Positions 16,749 through 26,068 are shown, counted from the stretch's first letter. The stretch: 64,000 bases of DNA from Peribacillus butanolivorans (GCF_001273755.1 NZ_LGYA01000001.1:4064668-4128667), one strand, 5' to 3'. Notes: generated by a model from the sequence alone, not told the origin. Numbers and translations: made by a program.

Positions 16749-17429
16749 ATGTACATTGAATTTATTGCCACAACCATAGAAGATGCCCTTTTAATTGAAA
16801 AATCAGGTGCAGACCGTATCGAGCTCGTTTGTGCTTTAACTGAGGGTGGTTTAACTCCCAGTTACGCCCTGATAGAAGCTGTCGTCAGTTCGGTAAGCAT
16901 TCCAGTCAACGTGATGGTAAGGCCTCATAGCCAATCATTTCAGTATTCTCCTGATGATTTAAGTATTATGAAAAATGATATAAAGATTATTTCCTCATTG
17001 GGGGCAAACGGCGTCGTATTGGGTGTATTAAATGAAAAAAATGAAATCAATCAAATATACCTGGAAGAACTATTAACAGCATGTGAAGGTTTGGAGATTA
17101 CATTCCACCGAGCCATCGATGATACTCCTGACCCAGTACGAGCTGCTGAAATGCTAGCACAGTATCCGGAAATTACAACGATATTGACGTCCGGTGGACA
17201 TGGTGATTTCTCAACCCGCATGCAAACCATTCACCAAATGAAAAAAGCCTGCGGCGACATCTCGATTTTAGTCGGCAGCGGCTTAAATAAAGATAATATC
17301 CTTTCTATCCATTCCGAACTAAATACCGGTTACTATCATTTTGGTACAGCTGTTAGAAAAAAAAGCAGCTTAATTGAAGGAGTTCAATTAGATAAAGCGA
17401 AAGAAATTGTAAACATGCTAAAGATTTAA
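16749..17429 (+). CDS. cutC: CutC family protein
   Basis: A 226-residue TIM-barrel protein with family signatures: GADRIELVCALTEGGLTPSY near the N-terminus, VNVMVRPHSQSFQYS, EITFHRAIDD and ILTSGGH. CutC was named for copper homeostasis in E. coli, though later work questioned a direct copper role. AAAGGA precedes ATG 16749 by 8 bases; an upstream in-frame TTG lacks a site. No copper-related neighbour is present here. Confidence 0.88.
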   Translation: MYIEFIATTIEDALLIEKSGADRIELVCALTEGGLTPSYALIEAVVSSVSIPVNVMVRPHSQSFQYSPDDLSIMKNDIKIISSLGANGVVLGVLNEKNEINQIYLEELLTACEGLEITFHRAIDDTPDPVRAAEMLAQYPEITTILTSGGHGDFSTRMQTIHQMKKACGDISILVGSGLNKDNILSIHSELNTGYYHFGTAVRKKSSLIEGVQLDKAKEIVNMLKI

Positions 17430-17465
17430 TGAAAAGATTCTGTTATTTTAATTTCATCATTGGGA

Positions 17466-17489
17466 AAGGGACCATTTTTTTGGTCCCTT
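17466..17489 (+). terminator. Terminator after cutC
   Basis: AAGGGACC (17466-17473) pairs with GGTCCCTT (17482-17489). The loop and 3' arm, ATTTTTTTGGTCCCTT, are duplicated at 17668-17683. Confidence 0.7.
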
Positions 17490-17532
17490 CAGTTTGTCGA
17501 CAAAAGCGGTTATATCTAATTGTTAAAACAAA

Positions 17533-17661
17533 GTTGATTGGAATGGAAGGTGCGAGACTCCTGCGGGAAAAGCGCGTCCAAGGGAGACCCCGCAGGCGCA
17601 AAGGCGCCGAGGAGGCTCCCGGACCGCCCGCGGAAAGCGAGTGCCTGGAGTGGAAATCAAC
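17533..17661. repeat. GC-rich dispersed Bacillus repeat, 129 bp
   Basis: Starts GTTGATTGGAATGGAAGGTG and ends GAGTGGAAATCAAC, so the ends form a short inverted repeat. Inside are GACTCCTGCGGGA, GACCCCGCAGGCG, GCGCCGAGGAGGCTCC and CCGCGGAAAGCGAG, features of a repeat I recall as dispersed in many Bacillus genomes. It is far richer in G+C than its surroundings. ORFs across it on both strands are artefacts. 17430-17923 holds otherwise only the terminator and no gene. Confidence 0.75.
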
Positions 17662-17923
17662 GTTCGAATTTTTTTGGTCCCTTTTATGATTGATTCATTA
17701 AATTTTTGATTCATAATAAAACCCAATTCATTGAACAGTTATATACTCCATTCAACCAAATTATTGTATGATTAGGAAAACATTATGAAAGTGAGCTGAA
17801 ATCTGATGATGTATTCACCACTATTTGAAAATGATGTACCTGTAGTTATTCTCCCTTAACGGTAGAATACTACAACTCCGTTAAGGACAGAATTATTTGT
17901 CTAGAGAAAACGGAGGGCGCAAA

Positions 17924-18796
17924 ATGAAAAACACCTTATTAGGTTCTTTATATTTATCACTCGCTGCTAGTATTTGGGGCGGGATGTATGTTGTGGTAAA
18001 GGTTGTGGTAGACTCTGTTCCACCACTTGAATTAGTATGGTTCCGCTATGTAATTGCAATTGTTGCATTGCTAATTATTGGTGTTGTAACAAAACAATCA
18101 TGGCGTATTGAAAAACGAGACTGGTTGTTAATTTTCATGATTGGGCTTATTGGAAATACAATTTCCATTGTAACCCAGGAAATTGGTACAATGCTCTCTA
18201 CTGCACAAATGGGTGCCATTATAACTTCAACAACACCTGCATTCATGGTGCTATTTGCGCGAATTATTTTAAAAGAAAAAATTACGTTTAAAAAAGCACT
18301 TTCAATTATTCTAGCTACAATTGGTGTCTGTATTATAGTCGGAAATGCGCATATCAATTCATCTAATCAACTTGGTGCGGTATCGTTACTTATTGCAGCA
18401 CTAACATGGTCGCTTATGTCTGTTCTTATTAAGCGTGTCCCCGGGCAATATTCACAAATTGTGGTAACAACCTATGCTATTCTTGTTTCAATTGTCTTAC
18501 TTACGCCTTTTACAATTAATAGATTAGATAAACTCGACTTCCAAGCCATGATGCATCCAACTATTTGGGGCGGTCTTTTATACTTGGGAGTCATATCGAC
18601 AGCATGTGCCTTTTTACTATGGAATCGCGGATTGCAAATGCTTAATGCTTCAAGTGGCGGATTATTTTTCTTTTTCCAGCCTATAGTCGGTACCTTTTTA
18701 GGGTGGTTATTGCTAGGTGAGCAAATTGGCTTGCTTTTTTGGATGGGTACTATATTAATCTTTATTGGTGTTATCTTTGTCATTCGAGAAGAATAA
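17924..18796 (+). CDS. EamA/DMT-family transporter
   Basis: A 290-residue membrane protein with ten predicted helices as two EamA repeats (about 8-138 and 150-288). The N-terminus MKNTLLGSLYLSLAASIWGGMYVVVK and the end LLFWMGTILIFIGVIFVIREE fit the family, usually metabolite or drug exporters. Start is ATG 17924 behind GGAGGG. It stands alone with its own terminator. Confidence 0.82.
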   Translation: MKNTLLGSLYLSLAASIWGGMYVVVKVVVDSVPPLELVWFRYVIAIVALLIIGVVTKQSWRIEKRDWLLIFMIGLIGNTISIVTQEIGTMLSTAQMGAIITSTTPAFMVLFARIILKEKITFKKALSIILATIGVCIIVGNAHINSSNQLGAVSLLIAALTWSLMSVLIKRVPGQYSQIVVTTYAILVSIVLLTPFTINRLDKLDFQAMMHPTIWGGLLYLGVISTACAFLLWNRGLQMLNASSGGLFFFFQPIVGTFLGWLLLGEQIGLLFWMGTILIFIGVIFVIREE

Positions 18797-18804
18797 GCAT
18801 CAGG

Positions 18805-18840
18805 AAAAAGCTGATTGGTGTTATTGCCGATCAGCTTTTT
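18805..18840 (+). terminator. Terminator of the EamA gene
   Basis: AAAAAGCTGATTGG pairs with CCGATCAGCTTTTT with one wobble and a T tail. Confidence 0.8.
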
Positions 18841-18904
18841 ATATAACTTTTAATTTTTAAACACTTTATTATTTTCTAAACGACTTTATTAATAGATAAA
18901 TGAG

Positions 18905-19363
18905 TCACTTAGTAAGTAATTCTTCCCATTCTTCAAGTGAAAGTTTATTGGTCATATGCTTATATGCATCAGGTACTTCTATTGAACACATAAGCTCCAA
19001 ACTATTACCATCTGGATCATTAAAATAGACGGAAGCGTTTCCTTGATGAGTACGAACAAAAGGTTCAATGGACGTTCTTTTTCCAAAAGGGACAACTTCA
19101 ATTTGCAGGGATTGAAGCCAAGTCAAAGCATTTTTCATGTTTTCATAAGATACTCGAAAAGCGATATGCCGTAGTGAAGGGTGATATGGAGTTTGATATT
19201 CTTCCCCCTCCCACAGACCTACCCAACTTTTGTTTTCCTCGATCCAAAAGAAGGCAGTATCTTCATCCTTCCATGCCATTTTCAAGCCTATTTTCTTATA
19301 AAATTCCATTGAAATGGCTAAGTCTTTAACAGGTAAATGGGCTTCATATAAACCTTCTATCAT
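18905..19363 (-). CDS. VOC-superfamily protein (glyoxalase/fosfomycin-resistance fold)
   Basis: A 152-residue protein. The first module begins IEGLYEAHLPVKDLAISMEFYKKIGL; the second has HIAFRV and FNDPDGNSLELM. Candidate metal ligands are H9, H81-like and E in SLELM. CGGAGAA lies 7 bases before ATG 19363. Members include glyoxalases and thiol transferases; which applies is not evident. Lies downstream of a GNAT gene on the same strand. Confidence 0.75.
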   Translation of the reverse strand: MIEGLYEAHLPVKDLAISMEFYKKIGLKMAWKDEDTAFFWIEENKSWVGLWEGEEYQTPYHPSLRHIAFRVSYENMKNALTWLQSLQIEVVPFGKRTSIEPFVRTHQGNASVYFNDPDGNSLELMCSIEVPDAYKHMTNKLSLEEWEELLTK

Positions 19364-19404
19364 AGTAGATTCTCCGTTCTCATTCTAAGTAATGAAAGCT
19401 TTTA

Positions 19405-19473
19405 CTATTCTTGCGAAACATAAATGCCGGTAATATATTTTGGGAATGTTGTATGTTCTATCATTTTTTTCAT
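19405..19473 (-). CDS. Micro-ORF of 22 residues, possible remnant
   Basis: CAGGAGATG stands upstream of ATG 19473 with good spacing. The product is MKKMIEHTTFPKYITGIYVS plus QE. It sits between the GNAT and VOC genes in the same direction. It may be a small peptide or the truncated N-terminus of a lost gene. No family recognised. Confidence 0.3.
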   Translation of the reverse strand: MKKMIEHTTFPKYITGIYVSQE

Positions 19474-19521
19474 TGGTTCATCTCCTGAATATCTCAATCG
19501 TCTATTTTTCAGTCCGAATTT

Positions 19522-20031
19522 TTATAGTGTCCTAAAATAATAGATAAACGTTTCCTTTTGACCGTGGTGTTCATTTTTTTCCTCATTAATTGAAATCCGT
19601 TTAAATCCGTTTCTTTCTAAAACTTTTTGAGAGGCAATATTGTTACTTGTTGTTTTCGCATGTATCTGGTTTACACTTAATTCTGCCGCTGTGTTTACTA
19701 ATAGCTTTAATGCTTTATTGGCTATTCCCCTTTGCGTATACTTCTCTCCAATTCTATAACCCACATGTGCCGAGCCATTGGTATTATCAATATCAACCAA
19801 GTTAATTCTTCCGACAATTGAGCCTGAGTCATTCTTAATGAGATAAAAATATGAAATATTTTCTTCTTGTTCTTTTAATAATTCCCTATGTCTATTTTTA
19901 AACGTTTCGAAGGTATAATAATCATCTCCACGACTTGGGACCGTTTGTTCAAAAAACCTTCTATTATTGCATTCAAATGTAAATAACTCTTCCGCGTCTC
20001 GTTCATTTAGCCTATTAATAAATATTTCCAT
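19522..20031 (-). CDS. GNAT-family N-acetyltransferase, RimJ/RimL type
   Basis: A 169-residue acetyltransferase. The acetyl-CoA site region reads HVGYRIGEKYTQRGIANKALKLLV, and the C-terminal SQKVLERNGFKRI is characteristic of the Rim-like group acting on protein N-termini or small amines. Start at ATG 20031 (a GTG immediately precedes it). The ribosome site is modest (AAAGGG about 11 bases upstream). Substrate unknown. Confidence 0.82.
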   Translation of the reverse strand: MEIFINRLNERDAEELFTFECNNRRFFEQTVPSRGDDYYTFETFKNRHRELLKEQEENISYFYLIKNDSGSIVGRINLVDIDNTNGSAHVGYRIGEKYTQRGIANKALKLLVNTAAELSVNQIHAKTTSNNIASQKVLERNGFKRISINEEKNEHHGQKETFIYYFRTL

Positions 20032-20197
20032 CACTACTCATCCCTTTCCAAAACACTTGGCTCATCTTTACAAAGTTTGATAACTTCAATACCCTATAAT
20101 TCAAGAAACCTATTTACATATCCTTCCTGATAATACCTGCCCTATCAAGTTCCCAAATCTTTTTGAGAATAAATATTTTTCCATACGTTGTATAAAG

Positions 20198-20213
20198 TGT
20201 AAAAGCTTTTACA
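20198..20213. promoter_or_regulatory. 16-bp palindrome upstream of the ECF sigma gene
   Basis: TGTAAAAGCTTTTACA is perfectly symmetric and ends 22 bases before the sigma factor start. It could be an operator. It does not fit cre. Inference only. Confidence 0.4.
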
Positions 20214-20235
20214 AAAAAACAAGGGGAATCATTAC

Positions 20236-20802
20236 ATGAAGTCTACTGATAAGAATTTTATCGAGCGGTTACAACGACAAGAAGAAGACGCATTAGAATT
20301 TATAGTTGATAATTATTTGCCATTGATTAAGGGGATCACAAATAAAATTCTCTCCCCCCTTAAGAACGAAGGAATTATTGAAGAATGTATCAATGATATT
20401 TTTCTCTCAATCTGGAACAATTCGAAAAAGTTCCATGGCGATTCAACAGATTTCAGAAAATGGATTTGTGCGATCGCTAAGTTTAAATCGATTGATTCCT
20501 ACAGAAAAGCTACTAAGAAAGTGGAATTTACGTCAAGTTATACCGATGTGAATCTAGAAAAATCAGCAGAAGACGAACTGATTATGATGGAAGATAGAAC
20601 GGAACTACTTCAGTTAATCGAGCTTTTAGAGCCTGTTGATCGAGATATTTTTATCTTGAAGTTCTTTCTAGGTTTTAAGAATGAGGATATTTCGATAAAA
20701 CTCGGGTTAACCAAAGCTTCGATTGACAATCGAATTTATAGAGGAAAGAAGAAACTAAATCAAAAAGCTACGAATCTAAAGTTAGGAGGTAGCGTAGTAT
20801 GA
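20236..20802 (+). CDS. ECF-type RNA polymerase sigma factor
   Basis: A 188-residue sigma-70 family protein. Region 2 covers about 10-85 (FLSIWNNSKKFHGDSTDFRKWICAIAKFKSIDSYRK) and region 4 about 120-180 (DRDIFILKFFLGFKNEDISIKLGLTKASIDNRIYRGKKKL). The linker is short. It overlaps the next gene by 4 bases (ATGA), the usual coupling with an anti-sigma partner. Stimulus and regulon are unknown. Confidence 0.85.
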   Translation: MKSTDKNFIERLQRQEEDALEFIVDNYLPLIKGITNKILSPLKNEGIIEECINDIFLSIWNNSKKFHGDSTDFRKWICAIAKFKSIDSYRKATKKVEFTSSYTDVNLEKSAEDELIMMEDRTELLQLIELLEPVDRDIFILKFFLGFKNEDISIKLGLTKASIDNRIYRGKKKLNQKATNLKLGGSVV

Positions 20803-21938
20803 AGGATATTTATGAATTATTAAATGATATAGACATAGACGAAACTGAATTTGAGGAAATGGAAGTTACTGAACTAGAAAAAGCTAAAGTCAAAAGAACT
20901 CTTAAAAAATCAATAAGCAAGAAGAAAAAAATGAAGGGTTGGCAAAAGAAAGTTCTGGTTGCTTCCATTATATTCGGATTATCCACCGCAACCATTGGAT
21001 TATCGTTCACAGCTTCTGCTAAAAGCATTCCTTTGATTGGAGATATTTTTAGCTTTTTTGGTAATGGAAATACTGGTCTCTATGATGATATCAAGAATGA
21101 TGGAAAGGGTCTTTATAGTGATTATAAGAACTACTCCAACGAAATTGGCCTTACCGAAGAAAGCAATGGCCTTACTTTCACGATAAATGACGCCATTTAT
21201 GATGGAAAAACAGTAACCATCACTTATACCATTGAAAGTGAAGAAGATTTGGGTGACGGATCATTCTATATTCCCGGCCCACAAATAAAAGAAATGAAAG
21301 CCCAAGCAGGATCAGATGGAATTACAAAAGTAGCAGATAAAAAATATGTAGGCTTACTAACGGCTAGTAACTTAGATGAGCTTAAAGAAGATACGGTAAA
21401 TATAGACTGGGATATAAACAGCATTAGTATTACCGACACGAATAAAGAGATAAAAGGAAATTGGAACTTTGCCTTCTCTCTAAAAGCAACGGAAAGCAAC
21501 GAAAAGGTTATCAATAAAAGTGTAGATCAATATGGAGTAAAGGTGTCCGTTGAAAAAATCGCGATATCACCGATGTCCTTTGTCGTTCATTACAATCAAG
21601 AAGTTTCCGACTTGGTTAAAAACAAGTGGGATGAGGTCTATGTTGGATTGACCATTAAAGATGACTTAGGAAATGTGTACGCTGGACAAGGCAACGGAGG
21701 AAAAGGTTTCGGTTCTTATAATATGAGCTGGAGTAAGACCTTCCAAAAAATTGATCAGAACGCTACGAAACTGATTGCAACTCCTCATTTGTCCTTACGT
21801 AATTTCACTTCAGAGAACCATGGGGAAGTAACCATAACGGAAGATGGTAAAGAAAAGGTGTCATCCTTCCCAACAAAACCAAGTAGTGCTCCCAAAGAGT
21901 TGGTATTGGATGATATCGTGTTTGATTTGAAGAAGTAA
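20799..21938 (+). CDS. DUF4179-type membrane anti-sigma protein
   Basis: A 379-residue single-pass protein. The cytoplasmic N-terminus (1-45) is acidic then strongly basic, a membrane helix spans about 49-72, and the long extracytoplasmic part starts at KSIPLIGDIFSFFGNGN, a hallmark of DUF4179, with a second beta-rich domain (DUF5643-like) after about 245. Such proteins sit beside ECF sigma factors and probably hold them at the membrane. Translationally coupled to the sigma gene. Confidence 0.8.
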   Translation: MKDIYELLNDIDIDETEFEEMEVTELEKAKVKRTLKKSISKKKKMKGWQKKVLVASIIFGLSTATIGLSFTASAKSIPLIGDIFSFFGNGNTGLYDDIKNDGKGLYSDYKNYSNEIGLTEESNGLTFTINDAIYDGKTVTITYTIESEEDLGDGSFYIPGPQIKEMKAQAGSDGITKVADKKYVGLLTASNLDELKEDTVNIDWDINSISITDTNKEIKGNWNFAFSLKATESNEKVINKSVDQYGVKVSVEKIAISPMSFVVHYNQEVSDLVKNKWDEVYVGLTIKDDLGNVYAGQGNGGKGFGSYNMSWSKTFQKIDQNATKLIATPHLSLRNFTSENHGEVTITEDGKEKVSSFPTKPSSAPKELVLDDIVFDLKK

Positions 21939-21951
21939 TAATTGTATCTAT

Positions 21952-22008
21952 GAGAGGTATACTGAAACCCTGATCCGTGAGTGGAGAAAGGTTTATGTAT
22001 ATCTCTCT
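21952..22008 (+). terminator. Hairpin terminator of the sigma/anti-sigma operon
   Basis: GAGAGGTATACTGAAACC pairs imperfectly with GGTTTATGTATATCTCTC, followed by TTTTATTG. Confidence 0.55.
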
Positions 22009-22174
22009 TTTATTGTTCCTTCTTATTCAGTTCTTGAATATGGATAAATACATGAATTCCTCTCCAAGTCAAAAATAAATAATTTTCTTCTGGTAAATAA
22101 ATAAAAAATGATGTATTATAATTTCAGATATTAATTAATCTTATTTGGTTAATCGGAATTGAGGAGGGAAATAT

Positions 22175-23563
22175 ATGATTGGTTATGTATTTTTAAATCT
22201 TGCTATTATGCTCGTACTTTTAGGCGTTTTATTTTATATGAATAAGAAACATGTTTCTTTTACAAAAAGGGTCTTTACTGGACTTGGATTAGGGATTGTA
22301 TTCGGACTTCTTTTGCAGTATTTCTATGAACCTCAATCAGAAGCGATTGTTAAATCAGTCGATTGGTTTAACATTGTAGGTTCTGGATATGTTAAGTTTC
22401 TGCAAATGATTGTTATGCCGCTTGTTTTCATCTCTATCTTGTCAGCCTTTACAAGGTTGAAACTAACTAGCAATATCGGAAAGATCAGTGTCCTGATTAT
22501 CGGGATCTTGCTTGGAACGACTGCGATTGCAGCAGCCGTGGGGATTACATCCGCAACTGTGTTCAATTTAGAAGCCGTTCAAATTGAGCAAGGAGATGCA
22601 GAGTTAAGCCGTGGGGATCAAATAACGGAAACATACGGTACCATTCAAGATAAAACGATGCCGCAACAAATCCTTGAATTGATTCCGTCAAATCCGTTTC
22701 AGGATTTAACTGGAGCCCGTCCCACTTCAACTATTTCTGTTGTGATTTTTGCTGCATTTCTTGGGATTGCCTATTTAGGGGTCAAAAGGAAGCAGCCTGA
22801 ACATGCTGAGTTTTTTGCTAAAATAGTAGATACATTGCACAGCATCATCATGCGCGTGGTAACGTTAATTCTACGTTTAACGCCTTATGGAATCTTGGCG
22901 ATCATGACTAAGACGGTAGCGACAAGTGATCTGGACGCTATCCTGAAATTAGGAAAATTCGTGGGAGCCTCTTATGTCGCCCTAATTGTCATGTTCTTGA
23001 TTCATTTGTTATTGTTGACGCTTGCCGGATTGAATCCAGTGGTATATTTGAGAAAAGCTTTCCCAGTATTATCGTTTGCCTTCACTTCAAGAACAAGTGC
23101 GGGTGCTCTGCCATTGAACATCCAAACACAGAAACAATTAGGAGTGTCTGAAGGAATTGCCAACTTTGCTGGATCCTTCGGTTTGTCGATTGGTCAAAAC
23201 GGCTGTGCCGGCATCTATCCGGCTATGTTAGCCGTCATGATCGCTCCAACAGTGGGTATTGACCCTCTAACACCATCCTTTATTGCCATGTTAATTGCCA
23301 TTGTAGCCATTAGCTCTTTCGGGGTTGCTGGCGTAGGTGGAGGAGCAACTTTTGCTGCTATTCTAGTATTGTCAGCAATGAACTTGCCAATTGCCTTGGC
23401 GGGACTGTTGATTTCCGTTGAGCCATTGATCGATATGGGAAGAACGGCTGTGAATGTCAGCGGAAGCATGACTTCAGGTATTCTAACAAGTAAAATAACG
23501 GGTGACCTGGATAAGGAAAAATTCAGCGAAGAATCATCATTGAAAATAGAAGCTGAAATGTAA
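22175..23563 (+). CDS. tcyP: Sodium-coupled L-cystine symporter TcyP
   Basis: A 462-residue dicarboxylate/amino-acid:cation symporter (DAACS). Family landmarks are KFLQMIVMPLVFISIL, the serine-rich FTSRTSAGALPLNI (hairpin 1) and the NGCAGIYPAMLAVM helix. Length and N-terminus match B. subtilis TcyP, a cystine importer repressed by CymR. GAGGAGGG lies about 9 bases before ATG. A GGAATT at 22155-22160, as found in CymR boxes, lies just upstream, but I cannot confirm a full CymR site. Confidence 0.88.
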   Translation: MIGYVFLNLAIMLVLLGVLFYMNKKHVSFTKRVFTGLGLGIVFGLLLQYFYEPQSEAIVKSVDWFNIVGSGYVKFLQMIVMPLVFISILSAFTRLKLTSNIGKISVLIIGILLGTTAIAAAVGITSATVFNLEAVQIEQGDAELSRGDQITETYGTIQDKTMPQQILELIPSNPFQDLTGARPTSTISVVIFAAFLGIAYLGVKRKQPEHAEFFAKIVDTLHSIIMRVVTLILRLTPYGILAIMTKTVATSDLDAILKLGKFVGASYVALIVMFLIHLLLLTLAGLNPVVYLRKAFPVLSFAFTSRTSAGALPLNIQTQKQLGVSEGIANFAGSFGLSIGQNGCAGIYPAMLAVMIAPTVGIDPLTPSFIAMLIAIVAISSFGVAGVGGGATFAAILVLSAMNLPIALAGLLISVEPLIDMGRTAVNVSGSMTSGILTSKITGDLDKEKFSEESSLKIEAEM

Positions 23564-23567
23564 AAGC

Positions 23568-23610
23568 AAAAGCACCAATCTTCTTATTTCTTGAAGATTG
23601 GTGCTTTTTT
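23568..23610 (+). terminator. Terminator of tcyP
   Basis: AAAAGCACCAATCTTC pairs with GAAGATTGGTGCTTTT and is followed by T residues. Confidence 0.88.
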
Positions 23611-23649
23611 TATTGTCTGTATAATGATTTTACTTAAGAAGCCTATATA

Positions 23650-23703
23650 AAATGCCACTGTAAGATATACGCTCCTTAGAGCTGGTATCTTACAGTGGCA
23701 TTT
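23650..23703. terminator. 18-bp stem between convergent genes
   Basis: 23650-23667 pairs perfectly with 23686-23703; TTTTTCTG follows on the plus strand and TTTTATA on the minus strand. It serves the PAP2 gene and backs up tcyP. Confidence 0.75.
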
Positions 23704-23738
23704 TTCTGTAAACGGATCAAGGCATTTTCTCAAAAGAC

Positions 23739-24416
23739 CTATAAATCCGTATTTTTTATTTCTTTTTTTATTTGTCTCCCTGCATAATGATTGATCTGAT
23801 AGGCTGATAGTGCTTGGAACATATACTGTATCGAAACATACACCCCACATGCAAGGAGTATTCCTGCTAGTACATCTAAAACAGCATGCTGTTTCGTAAA
23901 TAGCGTGGATAAGATAATCAGTGTTCCAAATGCAGTGACACTAGCAAACTCCCATTTATGCTGGTCTTTCCGTTTATACACAACGATCATCATAATAAAT
24001 GTTGTCAGTACATGAATACTAGGTAAACAGTTAACAGGTTGATCATGACTATAAACAAGTCGAACTAAATTGGCAAAGATATCGTTCCCCACCACTTCTG
24101 GACGAGGTACGGTCGTTTGCCAAAAACAATATACAATAAAACAGATAAGTTTTCCGCTAATCAAACTACCTAATGCAACAAAATAATGCTTGCGGTCAAC
24201 AAAACAGTAATAAATCATCAATCCATATATATACGGATACCAAAGTAAATAAGGAACGACAAATTCTTTAATGAAGGGAATCTCCCCATCTATTAGAGTC
24301 GTAACATCGACAGCATGACCTGTTGATTGATTGATGATCGAGTAAATAGAACTAGTAACTACCAAAAGTAATAAATAACATAATGGGTGAAAAGAGAAAA
24401 GAGTATTGTTTTTCAT
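23739..24416 (-). CDS. PAP2-superfamily membrane phosphatase
   Basis: A 225-residue membrane protein with about six helices. The three PAP2 motifs are PRP (after QTTV), the central CLPSIHV with catalytic histidine, and STLFTKQHAVLDVLAG with the second histidine and aspartate. Motif 1 is abbreviated relative to KX6RP. Members dephosphorylate lipid pyrophosphates or phosphatidate, or act in inositol-phosphoceramide-like reactions. CGGAGCG precedes ATG 24416. Confidence 0.82.
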   Translation of the reverse strand: MKNNTLFSFHPLCYLLLLVVTSSIYSIINQSTGHAVDVTTLIDGEIPFIKEFVVPYLLWYPYIYGLMIYYCFVDRKHYFVALGSLISGKLICFIVYCFWQTTVPRPEVVGNDIFANLVRLVYSHDQPVNCLPSIHVLTTFIMMIVVYKRKDQHKWEFASVTAFGTLIILSTLFTKQHAVLDVLAGILLACGVYVSIQYMFQALSAYQINHYAGRQIKKEIKNTDL

Positions 24417-24576
24417 AGTTCGCTCCGGCTTTCAATATATTAGTTATTTTCCAAAGATTATTATACAACATTTAGCACTCAATTGGACTCATAACATGCT
24501 AGATTTAATGATTCCCAGGAACTATTAAATGGATATCTTTGACTCTTTCTAATAATAGACCTTCTCATGATAAAAA

Positions 24577-24608
24577 AAGCCATGGTATGTTAATATATAC
24601 CATGGCTT
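24577..24608 (-). terminator. Terminator of the T-box-controlled permease
   Basis: AAGCCATGGTAT (24577-24588) pairs with ATACCATGGCTT (24597-24608); on the minus strand TTTTTTTATC follows. Confidence 0.85.
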
Positions 24609-24718
24609 AAATAAGTTGCTTAATCCAACTCTCTCATTCGTTCGATAATACTTTTCTTGACCATATGAAACTGGAACTGTACCTATAAGAGAAAAAGGGT
24701 TATTCATCCCTCTTCCTT

Positions 24719-26068
24719 CTAGATTTTATTAAAGCGTCTTTTCCATACATAAGTTAAGGTAATAAAGAAGTAGATGCTAAGTGTAATAATCGTTACGATG
24801 ATGGATGTCGTGAAAATGATTCCAATCAGGATCGTTATTAATGCGATGATCGCAGCCCAAGTTGTATAAGGGAACCATTTAACCGAATAGGCACTTGTTT
24901 TTTCAGGATGCTTTTTACGTGATTTCAAATGAGCTATAGCTATGATTAACCAGATAAATAATACGGTATATCCCAGCGATCCCATTAGGAAATCGAAGGT
25001 CTTGCTTCCAGCAAATAAGGAAATCAGTACACCGCCATATAAAGCTGAAGTACACATTAATATTGCGTAAACAGGAACTTTCTTCTTGGATAAACGTGAA
25101 AAGATTTTCGGAATGCGACCGTCCACGGCTTGTGTATACAAAACGCGAGATGAACCATACAGTCCAGAGTTCATCGATGAAATGATCGCTAGTAGAACAA
25201 CTGCGTTCATAATATGGTCGGCACCTGGAATCCCTATCATTTGAAAGACCATCACAAACGGACTTTCAGGCACCCCGTTTACTTCGTTCCAAGGAATTAA
25301 ACTAACGATGATGAAAAATGGAATGATATAGAAAGATATGATCCTAACCAATGTACTGCGAACGGCTTTTGGAACCACTTTTTCGGGATTTTTCGTTTCA
25401 GCTAACGTGACCCCAATAATTTCAGTACCACCATATGAATAGATCACAACAAGCATCGCAGTGATTAAACCTGTTGATCCATTCGGAAAGAAACCACCAT
25501 GGTCAGTCAAGTTAGAGAAACCGACGGCTGTATGATCACCAAAAGTTACGAGCAGTAACAATAATCCAGCCATGATGAACACAATAATGACGGTAATTTT
25601 AATTAACGCAAGCCAGTACTCCGTTTCAGCAAAAACCTTTACCGACAGCAAGTTAATCGCTGTAACTAACACAGAAACAGCTAATGCCAGTATCCAAATT
25701 GGATATCCAGGCAGCCAATATTGAATGAAAATCGCTGCAACGACGGATTCTGCCGTTATGTTCAATACCCACATTTTCCAATAAATCCAATCTAGAAAAT
25801 AGGCAGGATACTTTCCTAGGATCGATTGAACTAAGTCCCTGAATGTTCTTGCACCGCTATTGCGGACCGCCATCTCAGCTAAACCTTGCATAATGAATAA
25901 TAAGATGATTCCACCAATTAAGTACGCAATAATTACGGATGGGCCTGCCATATCAATGGCTGAACTGCTTCCTTTGAATAAACCTGCTCCAATAGCACCG
26001 CCTAATGCCATCATCGTAATATGCCGTGAAGTCATTGTCCTCTGTAAATTCCGTTTGTCCGTTTCCAT
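24719..26068 (-). CDS. APC-family amino-acid permease under T-box control
   Basis: A 449-residue carrier with 12 helices. The signature ALGGAIGAGLFKGSSSAIDMAGPS and the central SYGGTEIIGVTLAETKNPEKVVPKA place it in the amino-acid transporter family, near B. subtilis YvbW/AapA-type permeases. YvbW is likewise T-box regulated with a leucine specifier. Start at ATG 26068 follows GGTAAGGAT; the upstream TTG 26083 lies in the run of G that forms the site. The cognate amino acid depends on the leader specifier, which is not fully resolved. Confidence 0.82.
   Translation of the reverse strand: METDKRNLQRTMTSRHITMMALGGAIGAGLFKGSSSAIDMAGPSVIIAYLIGGIILLFIMQGLAEMAVRNSGARTFRDLVQSILGKYPAYFLDWIYWKMWVLNITAESVVAAIFIQYWLPGYPIWILALAVSVLVTAINLLSVKVFAETEYWLALIKITVIIVFIMAGLLLLLVTFGDHTAVGFSNLTDHGGFFPNGSTGLITAMLVVIYSYGGTEIIGVTLAETKNPEKVVPKAVRSTLVRIISFYIIPFFIIVSLIPWNEVNGVPESPFVMVFQMIGIPGADHIMNAVVLLAIISSMNSGLYGSSRVLYTQAVDGRIPKIFSRLSKKKVPVYAILMCTSALYGGVLISLFAGSKTFDFLMGSLGYTVLFIWLIIAIAHLKSRKKHPEKTSAYSVKWFPYTTWAAIIALITILIGIIFTTSIIVTIITLSIYFFITLTYVWKRRFNKI

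Noticed and set aside
17429..17726. 86- and 67-residue frames across the GC-rich repeat
   Set aside because: They exist only because the repeat lacks stop codons; the same happens with such repeats elsewhere.
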